A model generated the notes under the pieces. That model was not told the DNA's origin. It saw only the letters and a list, made by a program, of their open reading frames with translations, and searched no databases. Made by a program: the position numbers and the translations under genes. This document shows positions 8,471 through 17,128 of a stretch of DNA of 54,530 nt, piece after piece. How positions within the stretch are numbered: position 1 is the first letter of the stretch; each line of letters starts with the position of its first letter. The stretch is from Lachnospiraceae bacterium (GTDB lineage Bacteria; Bacillota; Clostridia; Lachnospirales; Lachnospiraceae): NCBI GenBank assembly GCA_024693925.1, contig JAILKH010000063.1, forward strand, positions 1 to 54,530. The letters are read 5' to 3'.

Positions 8471-9259
8471 TTAAGAGGGCAGAGTCAGTAATTTTTCGGA
8501 TATTTTGATCTTGGTATATAAATCAGCATATGCGGACGGAGCCAAAGTGTCAATGTAATTAAGTTCATATTTTTTTTCGGGAGATATACGTTTGACAATA
8601 TCAACGGCCTTGTTATATGCAATTGCTGCCATTTCTTCGGTAGGATATACGCCTATGGTATAATTTCCGTTTATAAGGATTACTGCTTTGTAATTTACGG
8701 TGCCGTTTTTGCAGGTGTTTTTTCTGACTCCGTGATATTTGTTTATTATTTCTATATTTTCATACCTGAAATCATAAATGTCGTTATTGATAAAGCGATA
8801 ATCGCGATTCAATACGGCATTTTTTTTAATACCGTATCTGGAGTGAAGATTTATCTGCATTCCATAATCGGCAACAAAAAGATGCCCTCCGCGACTCGAT
8901 ATCTTATGTTCCGAGTAATAGAAAAGGTCTTCAATATCAAATTTGTAGATACGGTTCCTGTCTAAATAATAATAAAAAAATCTTTTTTGAAGATATATGG
9001 GATTTTTTATATATACATGGTTGTCCCGGAAGTTTACCAATACAACGTATTTTTCAAAGTGCAGAGGACAATCGGTGGGATATTCCTCGATGCTTAAGCC
9101 GCTTTTGGTCAGAATCCGGGCATAATCATAAGCTTTTGAGGCAGTGTCTTCGGTAGGATAGCTTCCGAGACTTATATGCTTGTTTTTGTATGTAAAAGAA
9201 GCTCTGTAATATATTTCACCGTTTTTTTTAGTAGTAGTAAATACACCTGCTTTGTTCAT
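8471..9259 (-). CDS. AP2-like DNA-binding protein with degenerate HNH core
   Basis: The 262-residue protein contains two copies of an AP2/ERF-like module. Both share GV....KNG...Y.A.......I.GVYPTEE or SYPTED plus a following Ala/Tyr-rich helix; they span about residues 5-47 and 177-219. Between them, around residues 148-173, the stretch VLNRDYRFINND followed by YENIEII resembles the HNH core of HNH-AP2 homing endonucleases, but the catalytic His position is Asn. I infer a domesticated, nuclease-dead DNA-binding protein. It diverges from the WYL regulator and shares its NrdR-box-like upstream region. Its target and role are unknown. Confidence 0.6.
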   Translation of the reverse strand: MNKAGVFTTTKKNGEIYYRASFTYKNKHISLGSYPTEDTASKAYDYARILTKSGLSIEEYPTDCPLHFEKYVVLVNFRDNHVYIKNPIYLQKRFFYYYLDRNRIYKFDIEDLFYYSEHKISSRGGHLFVADYGMQINLHSRYGIKKNAVLNRDYRFINNDIYDFRYENIEIINKYHGVRKNTCKNGTVNYKAVILINGNYTIGVYPTEEMAAIAYNKAVDIVKRISPEKKYELNYIDTLAPSAYADLYTKIKISEKLLTLPS

Positions 9260-9340
9260 TTTTATTCCTTTGTCCGGGAGGGAACAGTATATGTCTGAAC
9301 CTTGGATTTAATGTTGCCGGATATGATATTTGTTTTTATG

Positions 9341-9360
9341 CATATAGTATACACTATATG
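9341..9360. repeat. Perfect inverted repeat overlapping an NrdR-like box
   Basis: CATATAGT-ATAC-ACTATATG is an eight-base perfect inverted repeat with a four-base spacer, in the gap between the divergent AP2 and WYL genes. Its right half overlaps the NrdR-like box at 9351-9366. It could be an operator for the WYL or AP2 protein, or simply reflect the AT-rich palindromic box. Confidence 0.45.
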
Positions 9361-9397
9361 TTGTGTATGTTGTAGATTTTTTTTCAATATAGTGATA
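9351..9397 (+). promoter_or_regulatory. Tandem NrdR-box-like operators before the WYL gene
   Basis: ACACTATATGTTGTGT at 9351-9366 matches the NrdR consensus ACACWATATATWGTGT at 15 of 16 positions. The window exactly 31 bases downstream, 9382-9397, keeps the core CAATATA.TG and matches 9 of 16. NrdR normally binds two boxes about three helical turns apart. A TATAAT at 9401-9406 follows at once, so a bound repressor would cover the promoter. The boxes also lie upstream of the divergent AP2 gene. Confidence 0.6.
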
Positions 9398-9455
9398 TTC
9401 TATAATTATTAAATTTTGAGTACGTTTACATTGTATACCGGTTAAGGAGGGAAAT

Positions 9456-10433
9456 ATGCCAAAATCAATAAATCAGAAGCTGAAGATTATGTATTTAAAG
9501 GATATACTTTATAAATTTTCTGATGAAGACCATCCTATGAGTGCTTCTCTAATATGTGATATTCTCAAAGATTATGATATAGAGGCCGAACGAAAAAGTA
9601 TATACAGTGATATAACGCTTCTTGCAACTTACGGTCTTGATATTATGAAATTAAACGGTCGTGAAGGCGGCTTCTTTATGGGGAGCAGGGAATTTGAGCT
9701 GGCTGAACTTAAGCTTCTTATTGATGCGGTTATGTCTTCCAAATTTATCACCAGGAGAAAATCGGATCAGCTGGTTAAAAAGTTGTCTTCCTTTGCCAGT
9801 GAATATGATGCTGATGAATTAAAGAGACAATTATACAGTATTAACCGTATAAAGGGACAAAATGAAAGTATCTTTTATACCGTTGATGATATAAATCGTG
9901 CGATAAGGAATAATTGTAAAATAGAGTTTAAGTATTGTGAGTGGACTACCGAGCTTAAGCTTAAGCCAAAAAAGAACGGCAGTTTATATAAAGTAAGTCC
10001 CATAACCCTTATATGGGACGATGAGTATTATTATCTGGTGGCATATGATTCGGAAGCAGAGATCGTTAAACATTACCGGGTGGATAAGATCAAGGATGTG
10101 GTAATTGTTTCGCAAAAGAGGGATAAACCGCTTGATAAGCTGGATATGAGTTCATATTCAGGTAAGATGTTTGGGATGTTCGGAGGTAAAAAGGTAACGG
10201 TAGGGTTGGGATGCCCCAAGGATAAGATCGGTATTTTGATCGACAGGTTCGGAAGTGAGATAAAGATAGTTGAGAAGGATGATACGGAGATAAAAGTATA
10301 TTCTGAAGTGGTTTTAAGTCCGCAGTTTTACGGATGGATAGCTTCGGTGGGGCCGGCTATACGGCTTATAAGTCCGGTTGAGGCAGTGGATGAGATGAGA
10401 GAATTCCTTAAAAAAAATCTTGAAAATTATTAA
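9456..10433 (+). CDS. WYL-domain transcriptional regulator
   Basis: The 325-residue protein has an N-terminal winged helix-turn-helix (about residues 1-75). It is followed by a WYL ligand-sensing domain (about 150-225, with SPITLIWDDEYYYLVAYD) and a C-terminal WCX-like region. WYL regulators commonly respond to nucleic acids or nucleotides, but the ligand here cannot be read from sequence. The AAGGAGG ribosome site is strong. The gene lies 105 bases upstream of nrdD in the same direction, behind NrdR-like boxes, so a link to dNTP metabolism is plausible but inferred. Confidence 0.85.
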   Translation: MPKSINQKLKIMYLKDILYKFSDEDHPMSASLICDILKDYDIEAERKSIYSDITLLATYGLDIMKLNGREGGFFMGSREFELAELKLLIDAVMSSKFITRRKSDQLVKKLSSFASEYDADELKRQLYSINRIKGQNESIFYTVDDINRAIRNNCKIEFKYCEWTTELKLKPKKNGSLYKVSPITLIWDDEYYYLVAYDSEAEIVKHYRVDKIKDVVIVSQKRDKPLDKLDMSSYSGKMFGMFGGKKVTVGLGCPKDKIGILIDRFGSEIKIVEKDDTEIKVYSEVVLSPQFYGWIASVGPAIRLISPVEAVDEMREFLKKNLENY

Positions 10434-10443
10434 GTGTTTATGG

Positions 10444-10472
10444 TTGACTAATGTATCCGGGGTTGGTATATT
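10444..10472 (+). promoter_or_regulatory. nrdD promoter
   Basis: TTGACT at 10444-10449 and TATATT at 10467-10472 are separated by 17 bases. Transcription would start near 10479, just before the first NrdR-like box at 10482. Confidence 0.6.
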
Positions 10473-10481
10473 TGTATCTGT

Positions 10482-10528
10482 ACACAAAATGTAGATGTTA
10501 AATGGTATAAGAACACCATATATTGATT
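10482..10528 (+). promoter_or_regulatory. Tandem NrdR-box-like operators before nrdD
   Basis: ACACCATATATTGATT at 10513-10528 matches the NrdR consensus at 13 of 16 positions. ACACAAAATGTAGATG at 10482-10497, exactly 31 bases upstream, matches 11 of 16 with a perfect left half. Both lie between the likely transcription start and the nrdD ATG, in a position suited to repression. Confidence 0.6.
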
Positions 10529-10538
10529 GGAGGCTTTT

Positions 10539-12725
10539 ATGGGAGCAGAGGATGTAAAGGATACTGATAATAAGGATTATTCTGAGATTTTTAAGCCCAA
10601 AAGGGATGTCAGAATGGTAAAAAAGGATGGAACAAGGGAAAAGTTTAATGTTCAGAAAGTAATAGATGCCGTCGGTAAATCCGCATACAGAGCTCTTACT
10701 AAATTCAGTGAGAGTGAAAAAGAGTTCATTTGTGAAAAAGTAGTGGAAAGAGTGGATGAACTTGATGTAGATGAAATCCCTATTCCCGTTATGCATAATA
10801 TTGTTGAAAGTGCTCTTGAAGAAGTTAAGCCCATAGTTGCTAAATCTTACAGAGATTACAGAAACTATAAACAGGATTTTGTCAGAATGCTGGATGATGT
10901 TTATAAAAAGAGCCAGTCAATAATGTATGTCGGAGATAAGGAGAATGCAAATACCGATTCTGCCCTTGTATCTACCAAGCGAAGTTTGATATTTAATCAG
11001 CTGAATAAGGAATTATATCAGAAATTCTTTATGACTACCGAAGAAATACAGGCTTGCCGGGATGGATATATATATGTTCATGATATGTCCGCAAGGCGTG
11101 ATACCATGAACTGTTGTTTGTTTGATGTTTCGGCTGTTTTAAAGGGCGGCTTTGAAATGGGAAATATATGGTATAACGAGCCTAAAGCTCTGGATACCTG
11201 TTTTGATGTGATCGGCGATATAGTATTATCGGCGGCTTCGCAGCAATACGGTGGCTTTACAGTGCCAAGTGTGGATCTTATACTTGAGCCTTATGCGGAA
11301 AAATCATATGCGAAATATTTTAAAAAATATATCGATCTTGGTATAGACGAAGAAAAAGCAGCTGAGGTGGCTTATAAAGATGTTGAAAGAGATTTTGAAC
11401 AGGGCTTCCAGGGATGGGAGTACAAGTTTAATACCGTAGCAAGTTCAAGGGGAGATTATCCGTTTATAACGGTTACGGCCGGAACAGGAACAGGACGTTT
11501 TGCGAAGCTTGGTACAATCACTATGCTTAATGTAAGACGTAAAGGACAGGGAAAGGAAGAATGCAAAAAACCTGTGCTTTTTCCCAAGATCGTTTTTCTT
11601 TATGATGAGAATCTTCATGGGCCGGGGAAGGAACTTGAGGATGTTTTCGAAGCAGGGGTTGAATGTTCGAGTAAAACCATGTATCCCGACTGGCTGAGTC
11701 TTACCGGTAAAGGATATATTGCGAGTATGTATAAACAGTATGGTAAGATCATTTCACCAATGGGTTGCAGAGCCTTTTTATCACCCTGGTATGAGAGAGG
11801 GGGAATGCATCCTGCAGATGATAAAGATTCTCCGGTATTTGTGGGAAGATTTAATATAGGAGCGGTATCTCTTCATCTTCCGATGATACTTGCAAAATCA
11901 AGACAGGAAAGCCGTGATTTTTATGAGGTTTTGGATTATTATCTTAATCTGATAAGAGGACTTCATAAAAGAACTTATGCTTATTTGGGGGAAATGCGTG
12001 CATCAACAAATCCTTTGGCATATTGTGAAGGAGGTTTTTATGGTGGACATTTACAGCTTACGGATAAGATAAAACCGTTATTAAAGACTGCCACAGCCTC
12101 TTTCGGGATCACTGCTTTTAATGAACTTCAGGAGTTATATAACGGCAAGTCCCTTGCGGAGGATGGGGAATTTGCTCTGGAGGTATTGTCATATATAAAT
12201 AAAAAGGTTAATGAGTTTAAAGAAGAGGATCAGCATCTTTATGCGATTTATGGCACACCGGCAGAGAGTCTTTGCGGACTTCAGGTGAAACAATTCAGGA
12301 AGAAATACGGGATTGTGGAAAATGTTTCCGACCGGGAATATGTTTCCAATTCCTTCCATTGCCACGTATCGGAGGATATTACTCCGATAGAAAAACAGAA
12401 TCTTGAATATCGTTTCTGGGAACTTAGTAACGGCGGCAAGATACAATATGTAAAATATCCTATAGATTATAATCTTGAAGCAATTAAGACACTTATACGC
12501 AGAGCAATGGAAATGGGCTTTTACGAAGGTGTTAATATGTCATTGGCATATTGTGATGATTGCGGTCATCAGGAACTGGAAATGGATGTATGTCCTAAGT
12601 GCGGAAGTAAGAATCTTACTAAAATAGAGCGTATGAACGGATACCTGTCTTATAGCAGGGTTCATGGAGATACCAGACTGAATGATGCAAAAATGGCGGA
12701 GATAGCGGAAAGGAAGAGTATGTAG
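10539..12725 (+). CDS. nrdD: Anaerobic ribonucleoside-triphosphate reductase (class III)
   Basis: NrdD reduces ribonucleoside triphosphates to deoxynucleotides under anoxic conditions using a glycyl radical. The 728-residue protein begins with an ATP-cone allosteric domain (about residues 20-110). The catalytic barrel follows, and then a zinc site CDDC...CPKC. The C-terminal glycyl radical loop is RMNGYLSYSR, with Gly701 as the radical residue. I place the start at the ATG at 10539, behind the TTGGAGG site. nrdG starts two bases after the stop. Control by NrdR is suggested by the tandem boxes upstream. Confidence 0.96.
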   Translation: MGAEDVKDTDNKDYSEIFKPKRDVRMVKKDGTREKFNVQKVIDAVGKSAYRALTKFSESEKEFICEKVVERVDELDVDEIPIPVMHNIVESALEEVKPIVAKSYRDYRNYKQDFVRMLDDVYKKSQSIMYVGDKENANTDSALVSTKRSLIFNQLNKELYQKFFMTTEEIQACRDGYIYVHDMSARRDTMNCCLFDVSAVLKGGFEMGNIWYNEPKALDTCFDVIGDIVLSAASQQYGGFTVPSVDLILEPYAEKSYAKYFKKYIDLGIDEEKAAEVAYKDVERDFEQGFQGWEYKFNTVASSRGDYPFITVTAGTGTGRFAKLGTITMLNVRRKGQGKEECKKPVLFPKIVFLYDENLHGPGKELEDVFEAGVECSSKTMYPDWLSLTGKGYIASMYKQYGKIISPMGCRAFLSPWYERGGMHPADDKDSPVFVGRFNIGAVSLHLPMILAKSRQESRDFYEVLDYYLNLIRGLHKRTYAYLGEMRASTNPLAYCEGGFYGGHLQLTDKIKPLLKTATASFGITAFNELQELYNGKSLAEDGEFALEVLSYINKKVNEFKEEDQHLYAIYGTPAESLCGLQVKQFRKKYGIVENVSDREYVSNSFHCHVSEDITPIEKQNLEYRFWELSNGGKIQYVKYPIDYNLEAIKTLIRRAMEMGFYEGVNMSLAYCDDCGHQELEMDVCPKCGSKNLTKIERMNGYLSYSRVHGDTRLNDAKMAEIAERKSM

Positions 12726-12726
12726 G

Positions 12727-13239
12727 ATGAGGTATCACAATATAACAAAGGACGATATGCTAAACGGAGACGGCCTTAGGGTGGTTCTCTGGGTGGCCGG
12801 TTGTAACCATTGCTGTAAGGAATGCCAAAATCCTATTACCTGGGATCCCGACAGAGGAATCCTGTTTGATGATAAAGCAAAAAGAGAGATTTTTGACGAA
12901 CTTGATAAGGATTATATTTCGGGAATCACTTTTAGCGGAGGAGATCCGCTTCACCCCGCTAATATGATGGATGTTATGGTACTGGCAAAAGAGATCAAAG
13001 AGAAGTATCCCGGTAAAACCATATGGCTGTATACCGGTTCTGACTGGGAAGAAATATATGATCTGCCGATCACAAAATATATAGATGTTTTGGTGGATGG
13101 TGAGTTTAAGGTAGAATTAAAGGATGTTAAATTAAGATGGAAGGGAAGCTCCAATCAAAGAGTTATAGATGTACAAAAGACTCTTAAGAGCGGAGAAAGT
13201 ATGAATCCGGTCATTCATTGTCCCGATTATTATGTATGA
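12727..13239 (+). CDS. nrdG: Anaerobic ribonucleotide reductase activating protein (radical SAM)
   Basis: NrdG uses S-adenosylmethionine and a 4Fe-4S cluster to generate the glycyl radical on NrdD. The 170-residue protein has the radical SAM motif CxxxCxxC at Cys26, Cys30 and Cys33 (in GCNHCCKECQNP) and a GGDP motif (SGGDPL near residue 74). Its length is normal for the family. It follows nrdD with a two-base gap, a standard two-gene operon. Confidence 0.95.
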   Translation: MRYHNITKDDMLNGDGLRVVLWVAGCNHCCKECQNPITWDPDRGILFDDKAKREIFDELDKDYISGITFSGGDPLHPANMMDVMVLAKEIKEKYPGKTIWLYTGSDWEEIYDLPITKYIDVLVDGEFKVELKDVKLRWKGSSNQRVIDVQKTLKSGESMNPVIHCPDYYV

Positions 13240-13249
13240 TGAGGTAAAT

Positions 13250-13696
13250 ATGAAAGAGATTATAAAGATAACCTATCTTTCGGACAAGATAGATAAACTT
13301 ACCTATATAGAAGGTAAAAGTGATTGGATAGATTTGCGCTCTGCCGAGGACATCACTTTAAAGAAGGGGGATTTTCACCTTATTAATCTCGGAGTGTCAA
13401 TATGTTTGCCGGATGGTTATGAGATGCTCATAGCTCCCCGAAGTTCAACTTTTAAGAATTTCGGAATAATACAGACTAACAGTGTTGGTGTTGTGGATGA
13501 ATCTTATGGAAAAAACAGCAGTAAGGATGTTCTAATGATGCCTGTATATGCCATCAGGGATACGCACATAGGAATTAATGACAGGGTATGTCAGTTTAGG
13601 ATAATAAAGCATCAGCCGGTTATAGAATTTATTGAGACAATGCCAAGTGAAGACGGGGAAGCCAGGGGCGGCTTTGGTTCGACGGGGATTAATTAG
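13250..13696 (+). CDS. dut: dUTP diphosphatase
   Basis: dUTPase hydrolyses dUTP to dUMP and diphosphate, keeping uracil out of DNA and feeding dTMP synthesis. The 148-residue protein carries all five motifs: DLRSAED, PRSS, GVVDESYG (Asp83 as the likely catalytic residue), RVCQFRI and the C-terminal GEARGGFGSTG. Motif III has Gly-Lys where most enzymes have Arg-Gly or Thr-Gly. I choose the ATG at 13250, preceded by TGAGGT, over an in-frame ATG at 13232 that overlaps nrdG. Its place after nrdDG makes a small nucleotide-pool operon. Confidence 0.93.
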   Translation: MKEIIKITYLSDKIDKLTYIEGKSDWIDLRSAEDITLKKGDFHLINLGVSICLPDGYEMLIAPRSSTFKNFGIIQTNSVGVVDESYGKNSSKDVLMMPVYAIRDTHIGINDRVCQFRIIKHQPVIEFIETMPSEDGEARGGFGSTGIN

Positions 13697-13705
13697 AACG
13701 TAATT

Positions 13706-15076
13706 ATGAAGAAGCATAAGATAGTCAAAGTTAAGAAAGACAGTATTGCACAGGAGATGGATATTGAGGCAGGGGATCATTTGCTTAAGATCAACGATCA
13801 GCCGATGGATGATATATTTGATTATCAATATTTGTCAGAAGATGATTATCTGGAAGTTCTTATTGAAAAACCAAATGGAGAGCAGTGGCTTCTTGAAATA
13901 GATAAAGATCCCGATGAGGATCTGGGAATTGAGTTTGATAGCGGTCTTATGGACTGTTACAGGTCTTGTCATAATAAATGTATTTTTTGTTTTATCGATC
14001 AAATGCCAAAGGGAATGCGAGAAACCTTGTATTTTAAGGATGATGATTCAAGACTTTCATTTCTTCAGGGGAATTATGTTACACTTACGAATATGAGTGA
14101 TCATGATCTGGATAGGATAATAAAATATCATTTATCACCTATAAATATATCATTTCACACCACGAATCCGGAATTAAGATGTATGATGCTGAATAACCGG
14201 TTTGCCGGTGAAGCATTAAAAAAAGTCGATAAACTTTATGAAGCCGGTATATTAATGAACGGACAGATCGTTTTATGTAAGGGAATAAATGATGGTCTTG
14301 AACTTGAAAGATCTATTTGCGATCTTATGAAATATATCCCCTGTATTGAGAGTGTTTCTGTGGTTCCGGTAGGCCTTTCAAGACATCGTGAAGGGCTGTT
14401 TGAGTTAAAGCCTTTTGAAAAGGAAGATGCCCTGAAAACCATCGATATTATAGAAAAGTATCAGAAGTTAGCTTATGAAAAAACGGGTTTTCATTTTATA
14501 CATGCATCCGATGAGTTCTATCTTCTGGCGGACAGACCTTTGCCGGAAGCCGAAAGATATGATGGTTATTTGCAATTGGAAAACGGAGTAGGAATGATAA
14601 GACTTTTAAATGATGAATTTGAGGAAGCATTAAGAGACCTAAAATCCTACATGATCAAAAACCCGGGTTTGTATAATAAAAAAAGAATATTATCTATGGC
14701 TACAGGCAGGCTTGCGGCTCCTTTTATAAAGGATATGATCGGGAAGTTTGAAAAAATCATTCCATCGATCAAGGTAAATGTGTATGAAATCCGTAATGAT
14801 TTTTTCGGGGAACTTATAACGGTTGCGGGTTTGCTTACCGGGCAGGATATAGAAGCTCAGCTTAAAGGTAAAGAGCTGGGGGAGAGGCTTCTGTTGCCTC
14901 AATGCGTATTAAGAGCTGCCGAAGATGTTTTTCTGGATGACCTGCATCTTTGCGACCTTGAAAAATCTTTACAAGTACCTATAGATATTGTAAAATCAAG
15001 CGGATGGGATTTTATTGAAGCTATAATTGAAGATGATGGCTTCAGAAACATAAGATTTGGGAGAGAAGAAGTATGA
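13706..15076 (+). CDS. DUF512 family protein: PDZ-like plus radical SAM domain
   Basis: The 456-residue protein starts with a PDZ-like segment (about residues 5-65). A radical SAM-type motif follows at Cys88, Cys92 and Cys95 (SCHNKCIFC), with an extra Cys84, and then [15 protein letters not shown] and the DUF512 region to the end. The family is common in Clostridia beside der; its reaction is not known to me. The stop overlaps the start of der by four bases, which supports a shared transcript and perhaps a role linked to ribosome assembly, but this is inference from position only. Confidence 0.88.
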   Translation: MKKHKIVKVKKDSIAQEMDIEAGDHLLKINDQPMDDIFDYQYLSEDDYLEVLIEKPNGEQWLLEIDKDPDEDLGIEFDSGLMDCYRSCHNKCIFCFIDQMPKGMRETLYFKDDDSRLSFLQGNYVTLTNMSDHDLDRIIKYHLSPINISFHTTNPELRCMMLNNRFAGEALKKVDKLYEAGILMNGQIVLCKGINDGLELERSICDLMKYIPCIESVSVVPVGLSRHREGLFELKPFEKEDALKTIDIIEKYQKLAYEKTGFHFIHASDEFYLLADRPLPEAERYDGYLQLENGVGMIRLLNDEFEEALRDLKSYMIKNPGLYNKKRILSMATGRLAAPFIKDMIGKFEKIIPSIKVNVYEIRNDFFGELITVAGLLTGQDIEAQLKGKELGERLLLPQCVLRAAEDVFLDDLHLCDLEKSLQVPIDIVKSSGWDFIEAIIEDDGFRNIRFGREEV

Positions 15077-16395
15077 GTAAGCCGATCGTGGCAGTTGTAG
15101 GACGTCCCAATGTCGGAAAGTCGACATTGTTCAATGCATTGGCGGGGGAAAGGATTAGTATCGTTAAAGATACTCCGGGAGTGACCAGAGACAGAATATA
15201 TGCAAATGTAACCTGGCTGGATAAGGATTTTACACTTATAGATACCGGTGGAATAGAACCGGACAGTAAGGATATCATTTTATCAAAGATGAGAGAGCAG
15301 GCGCAGATCGCTATTGATACCGCGGATGTCATTATTTTTATGGTGGATGTTAAGCAAGGCCTGCAGGATGCGGACAGTAAAGTTGCGGATATGCTCAGAA
15401 GATCTCATAAGCCGGTGGTATTGGCTGTTAATAAGGTTGATGATCTTAAGAAGTACGGAAATGATGTTTATGAATTCTATAATCTTGGTATCGGGGAACC
15501 ATATGGTATATCGTCTGCAAACATGTTGGGTTTGGGAGATATGCTGGATGTGGTTGTTTCGTATTTTCCCAAGGACAGCGGTGAAAGTGAAGAAGATGAC
15601 AGACCCAGGATCGCGATTATCGGTAAGCCTAATGTAGGTAAATCTTCGATAATAAATAAGCTTTTGAAAGAGGACAGGGTTATAGTCTCCGACGTTGCGG
15701 GCACAACAAGGGATGCTATTGATACGCCGGTTGTGAATAACGGACGTGAATACGTATTCATAGATACTGCCGGGTTGAGAAGAAAGAATAAGATCAAAGA
15801 AGAGCTTGAACATTATATGGTTATAAGGACGGTGGGGGCTGTTGAGAGAGCGGATGTTGTCGTGCTTGTAATAGATGCGGTTGAGGGTGTGACGGAACAG
15901 GAGGCAAAAATTGCCGGAATTGCGCATGACAGCGGTAAAGGAGTGATCATAGCCGTCAATAAGTGGGATGCTGTTGAAAAGACAGATAAGACCGTTTATG
16001 AGTATGAAAACAGGATTCGAAACACTTTATCATATATGCCTTATGCGGAAATGATTTTTATTTCGGCCAAAACTGGGCAGCGTTTGAATAAACTGTTTGA
16101 GATGATCGATATGGTGGTTGAGAATCATTCGATGCGAATTCAGACCGGGGTACTTAATGAGATAATGACTGAAGCGGTGGCAATGCAGCAACCGCCGGCA
16201 GATAAAGGAAAAAGACTTAAGCTTTTCTATATGACTCAGGTTGCCGTTAAACCTCCTACTTTTGTCATATTTGTAAATGATAAAGAGTTGATGCATTTTT
16301 CGTATACGAGATATATAGAAAATAAAATTCGTGAGGCTTTTGGTTTTAGAGGAACTCCGTTGAAATTTATTATCAGGGAAAGAGGCGAAAAGTAA
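15073..16395 (+). CDS. der: Ribosome-associated double GTPase Der (EngA)
   Basis: Der is an essential GTPase that helps assemble the 50S ribosomal subunit. The 440-residue protein has two complete G domains: the first with GRPNVGKST near the N-terminus, DTGG and NKVD, the second with GKPNVGKSS near residue 183, DTAG and NKWD. A KH-like C-terminal domain follows. It overlaps DUF512 upstream, and plsY begins on its stop codon, giving a tight chain of genes. Confidence 0.97.
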   Translation: MSKPIVAVVGRPNVGKSTLFNALAGERISIVKDTPGVTRDRIYANVTWLDKDFTLIDTGGIEPDSKDIILSKMREQAQIAIDTADVIIFMVDVKQGLQDADSKVADMLRRSHKPVVLAVNKVDDLKKYGNDVYEFYNLGIGEPYGISSANMLGLGDMLDVVVSYFPKDSGESEEDDRPRIAIIGKPNVGKSSIINKLLKEDRVIVSDVAGTTRDAIDTPVVNNGREYVFIDTAGLRRKNKIKEELEHYMVIRTVGAVERADVVVLVIDAVEGVTEQEAKIAGIAHDSGKGVIIAVNKWDAVEKTDKTVYEYENRIRNTLSYMPYAEMIFISAKTGQRLNKLFEMIDMVVENHSMRIQTGVLNEIMTEAVAMQQPPADKGKRLKLFYMTQVAVKPPTFVIFVNDKELMHFSYTRYIENKIREAFGFRGTPLKFIIRERGEK

Positions 16396-17105
16396 TGGCT
16401 CGTATTATATGTCTTGTATTGGGATATGCTTTGGGACTTGTACAAACAGGATATATAGTTGGAAAGGTGAAGGGCATTGATATACGAAATTACGGCAGTA
16501 AAAATGCAGGTACTACAAATGTACTTAGAACCATGGGAAAAAAGTATGGAGTAATGGTCCTTCTGGGAGATGCATTGAAATGTATTGTGGCTGTATTATT
16601 GGTAAAGCTGTTGTTTCAAAAAAGCTATCCTGATATTATTATATTATTGACGCTTTATGCTTCCGCAGGAGTTATATTGGGGCATAATTTTCCCTTTTAT
16701 ATGAAATTTAAAGGAGGAAAAGGTATTGCAGCGACCCTGGGAATGGCCTTATCTTATTTGTTTCTTATAGATGATGGATGGATAGTACCGGTAGCGGGTT
16801 TTGGCCTTTTTTTAATTATATTTTTTACAACAAATTACGTGTCTTTAGGCTCTGTTGTAGGATATATCAGTCTTTATATCAGTATCATTGTTATGGGGGA
16901 GTTGGGGAAATATAACTTCCCCCCGGAAAGTAACAGAGTATTGCTTACAGAGTATTATATTATAATGGGAGCCTTGACGGTAATGGCTATATATAGACAT
17001 AAAGATAATATAAAGCGTCTTATATCCGGTACGGAAAGGAAGACTTATCTCAGGAGTAAGCCTGAGATAGATGTATCTAAGCAGGAAAGAACAAGTGATA
17101 AATAA
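16395..17105 (+). CDS. plsY: Acyl-phosphate:glycerol-3-phosphate acyltransferase PlsY
   Basis: PlsY transfers an acyl group from acyl-phosphate to glycerol-3-phosphate, the first membrane step of phospholipid synthesis. The 236-residue protein has five or more membrane helices and the conserved motifs GSKNAGTTNVLR (near residue 35) and HNFPFYMKFKGGKGIA (near residue 97). It has a charged C-terminal tail of about 30 residues beyond the usual length. It works with PlsX, encoded at 27047, and GpsA, encoded next, to make lysophosphatidic acid. Confidence 0.95.
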   Translation: MARIICLVLGYALGLVQTGYIVGKVKGIDIRNYGSKNAGTTNVLRTMGKKYGVMVLLGDALKCIVAVLLVKLLFQKSYPDIIILLTLYASAGVILGHNFPFYMKFKGGKGIAATLGMALSYLFLIDDGWIVPVAGFGLFLIIFFTTNYVSLGSVVGYISLYISIIVMGELGKYNFPPESNRVLLTEYYIIMGALTVMAIYRHKDNIKRLISGTERKTYLRSKPEIDVSKQERTSDK

Positions 17106-17128
17106 ATTATAAAAGGTGGAGGTTGAAT

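Noticed and set aside
8471-9259. Active mobile homing endonuclease
   Set aside because: The catalytic His is missing in the HNH-like core, and the gene has its own ribosome site and divergent promoter region rather than lying in an intron or intein.
15283-15927. Long antisense open frame within der
   Set aside because: It is the shadow of a strongly conserved gene, with no ribosome site or recognisable protein.
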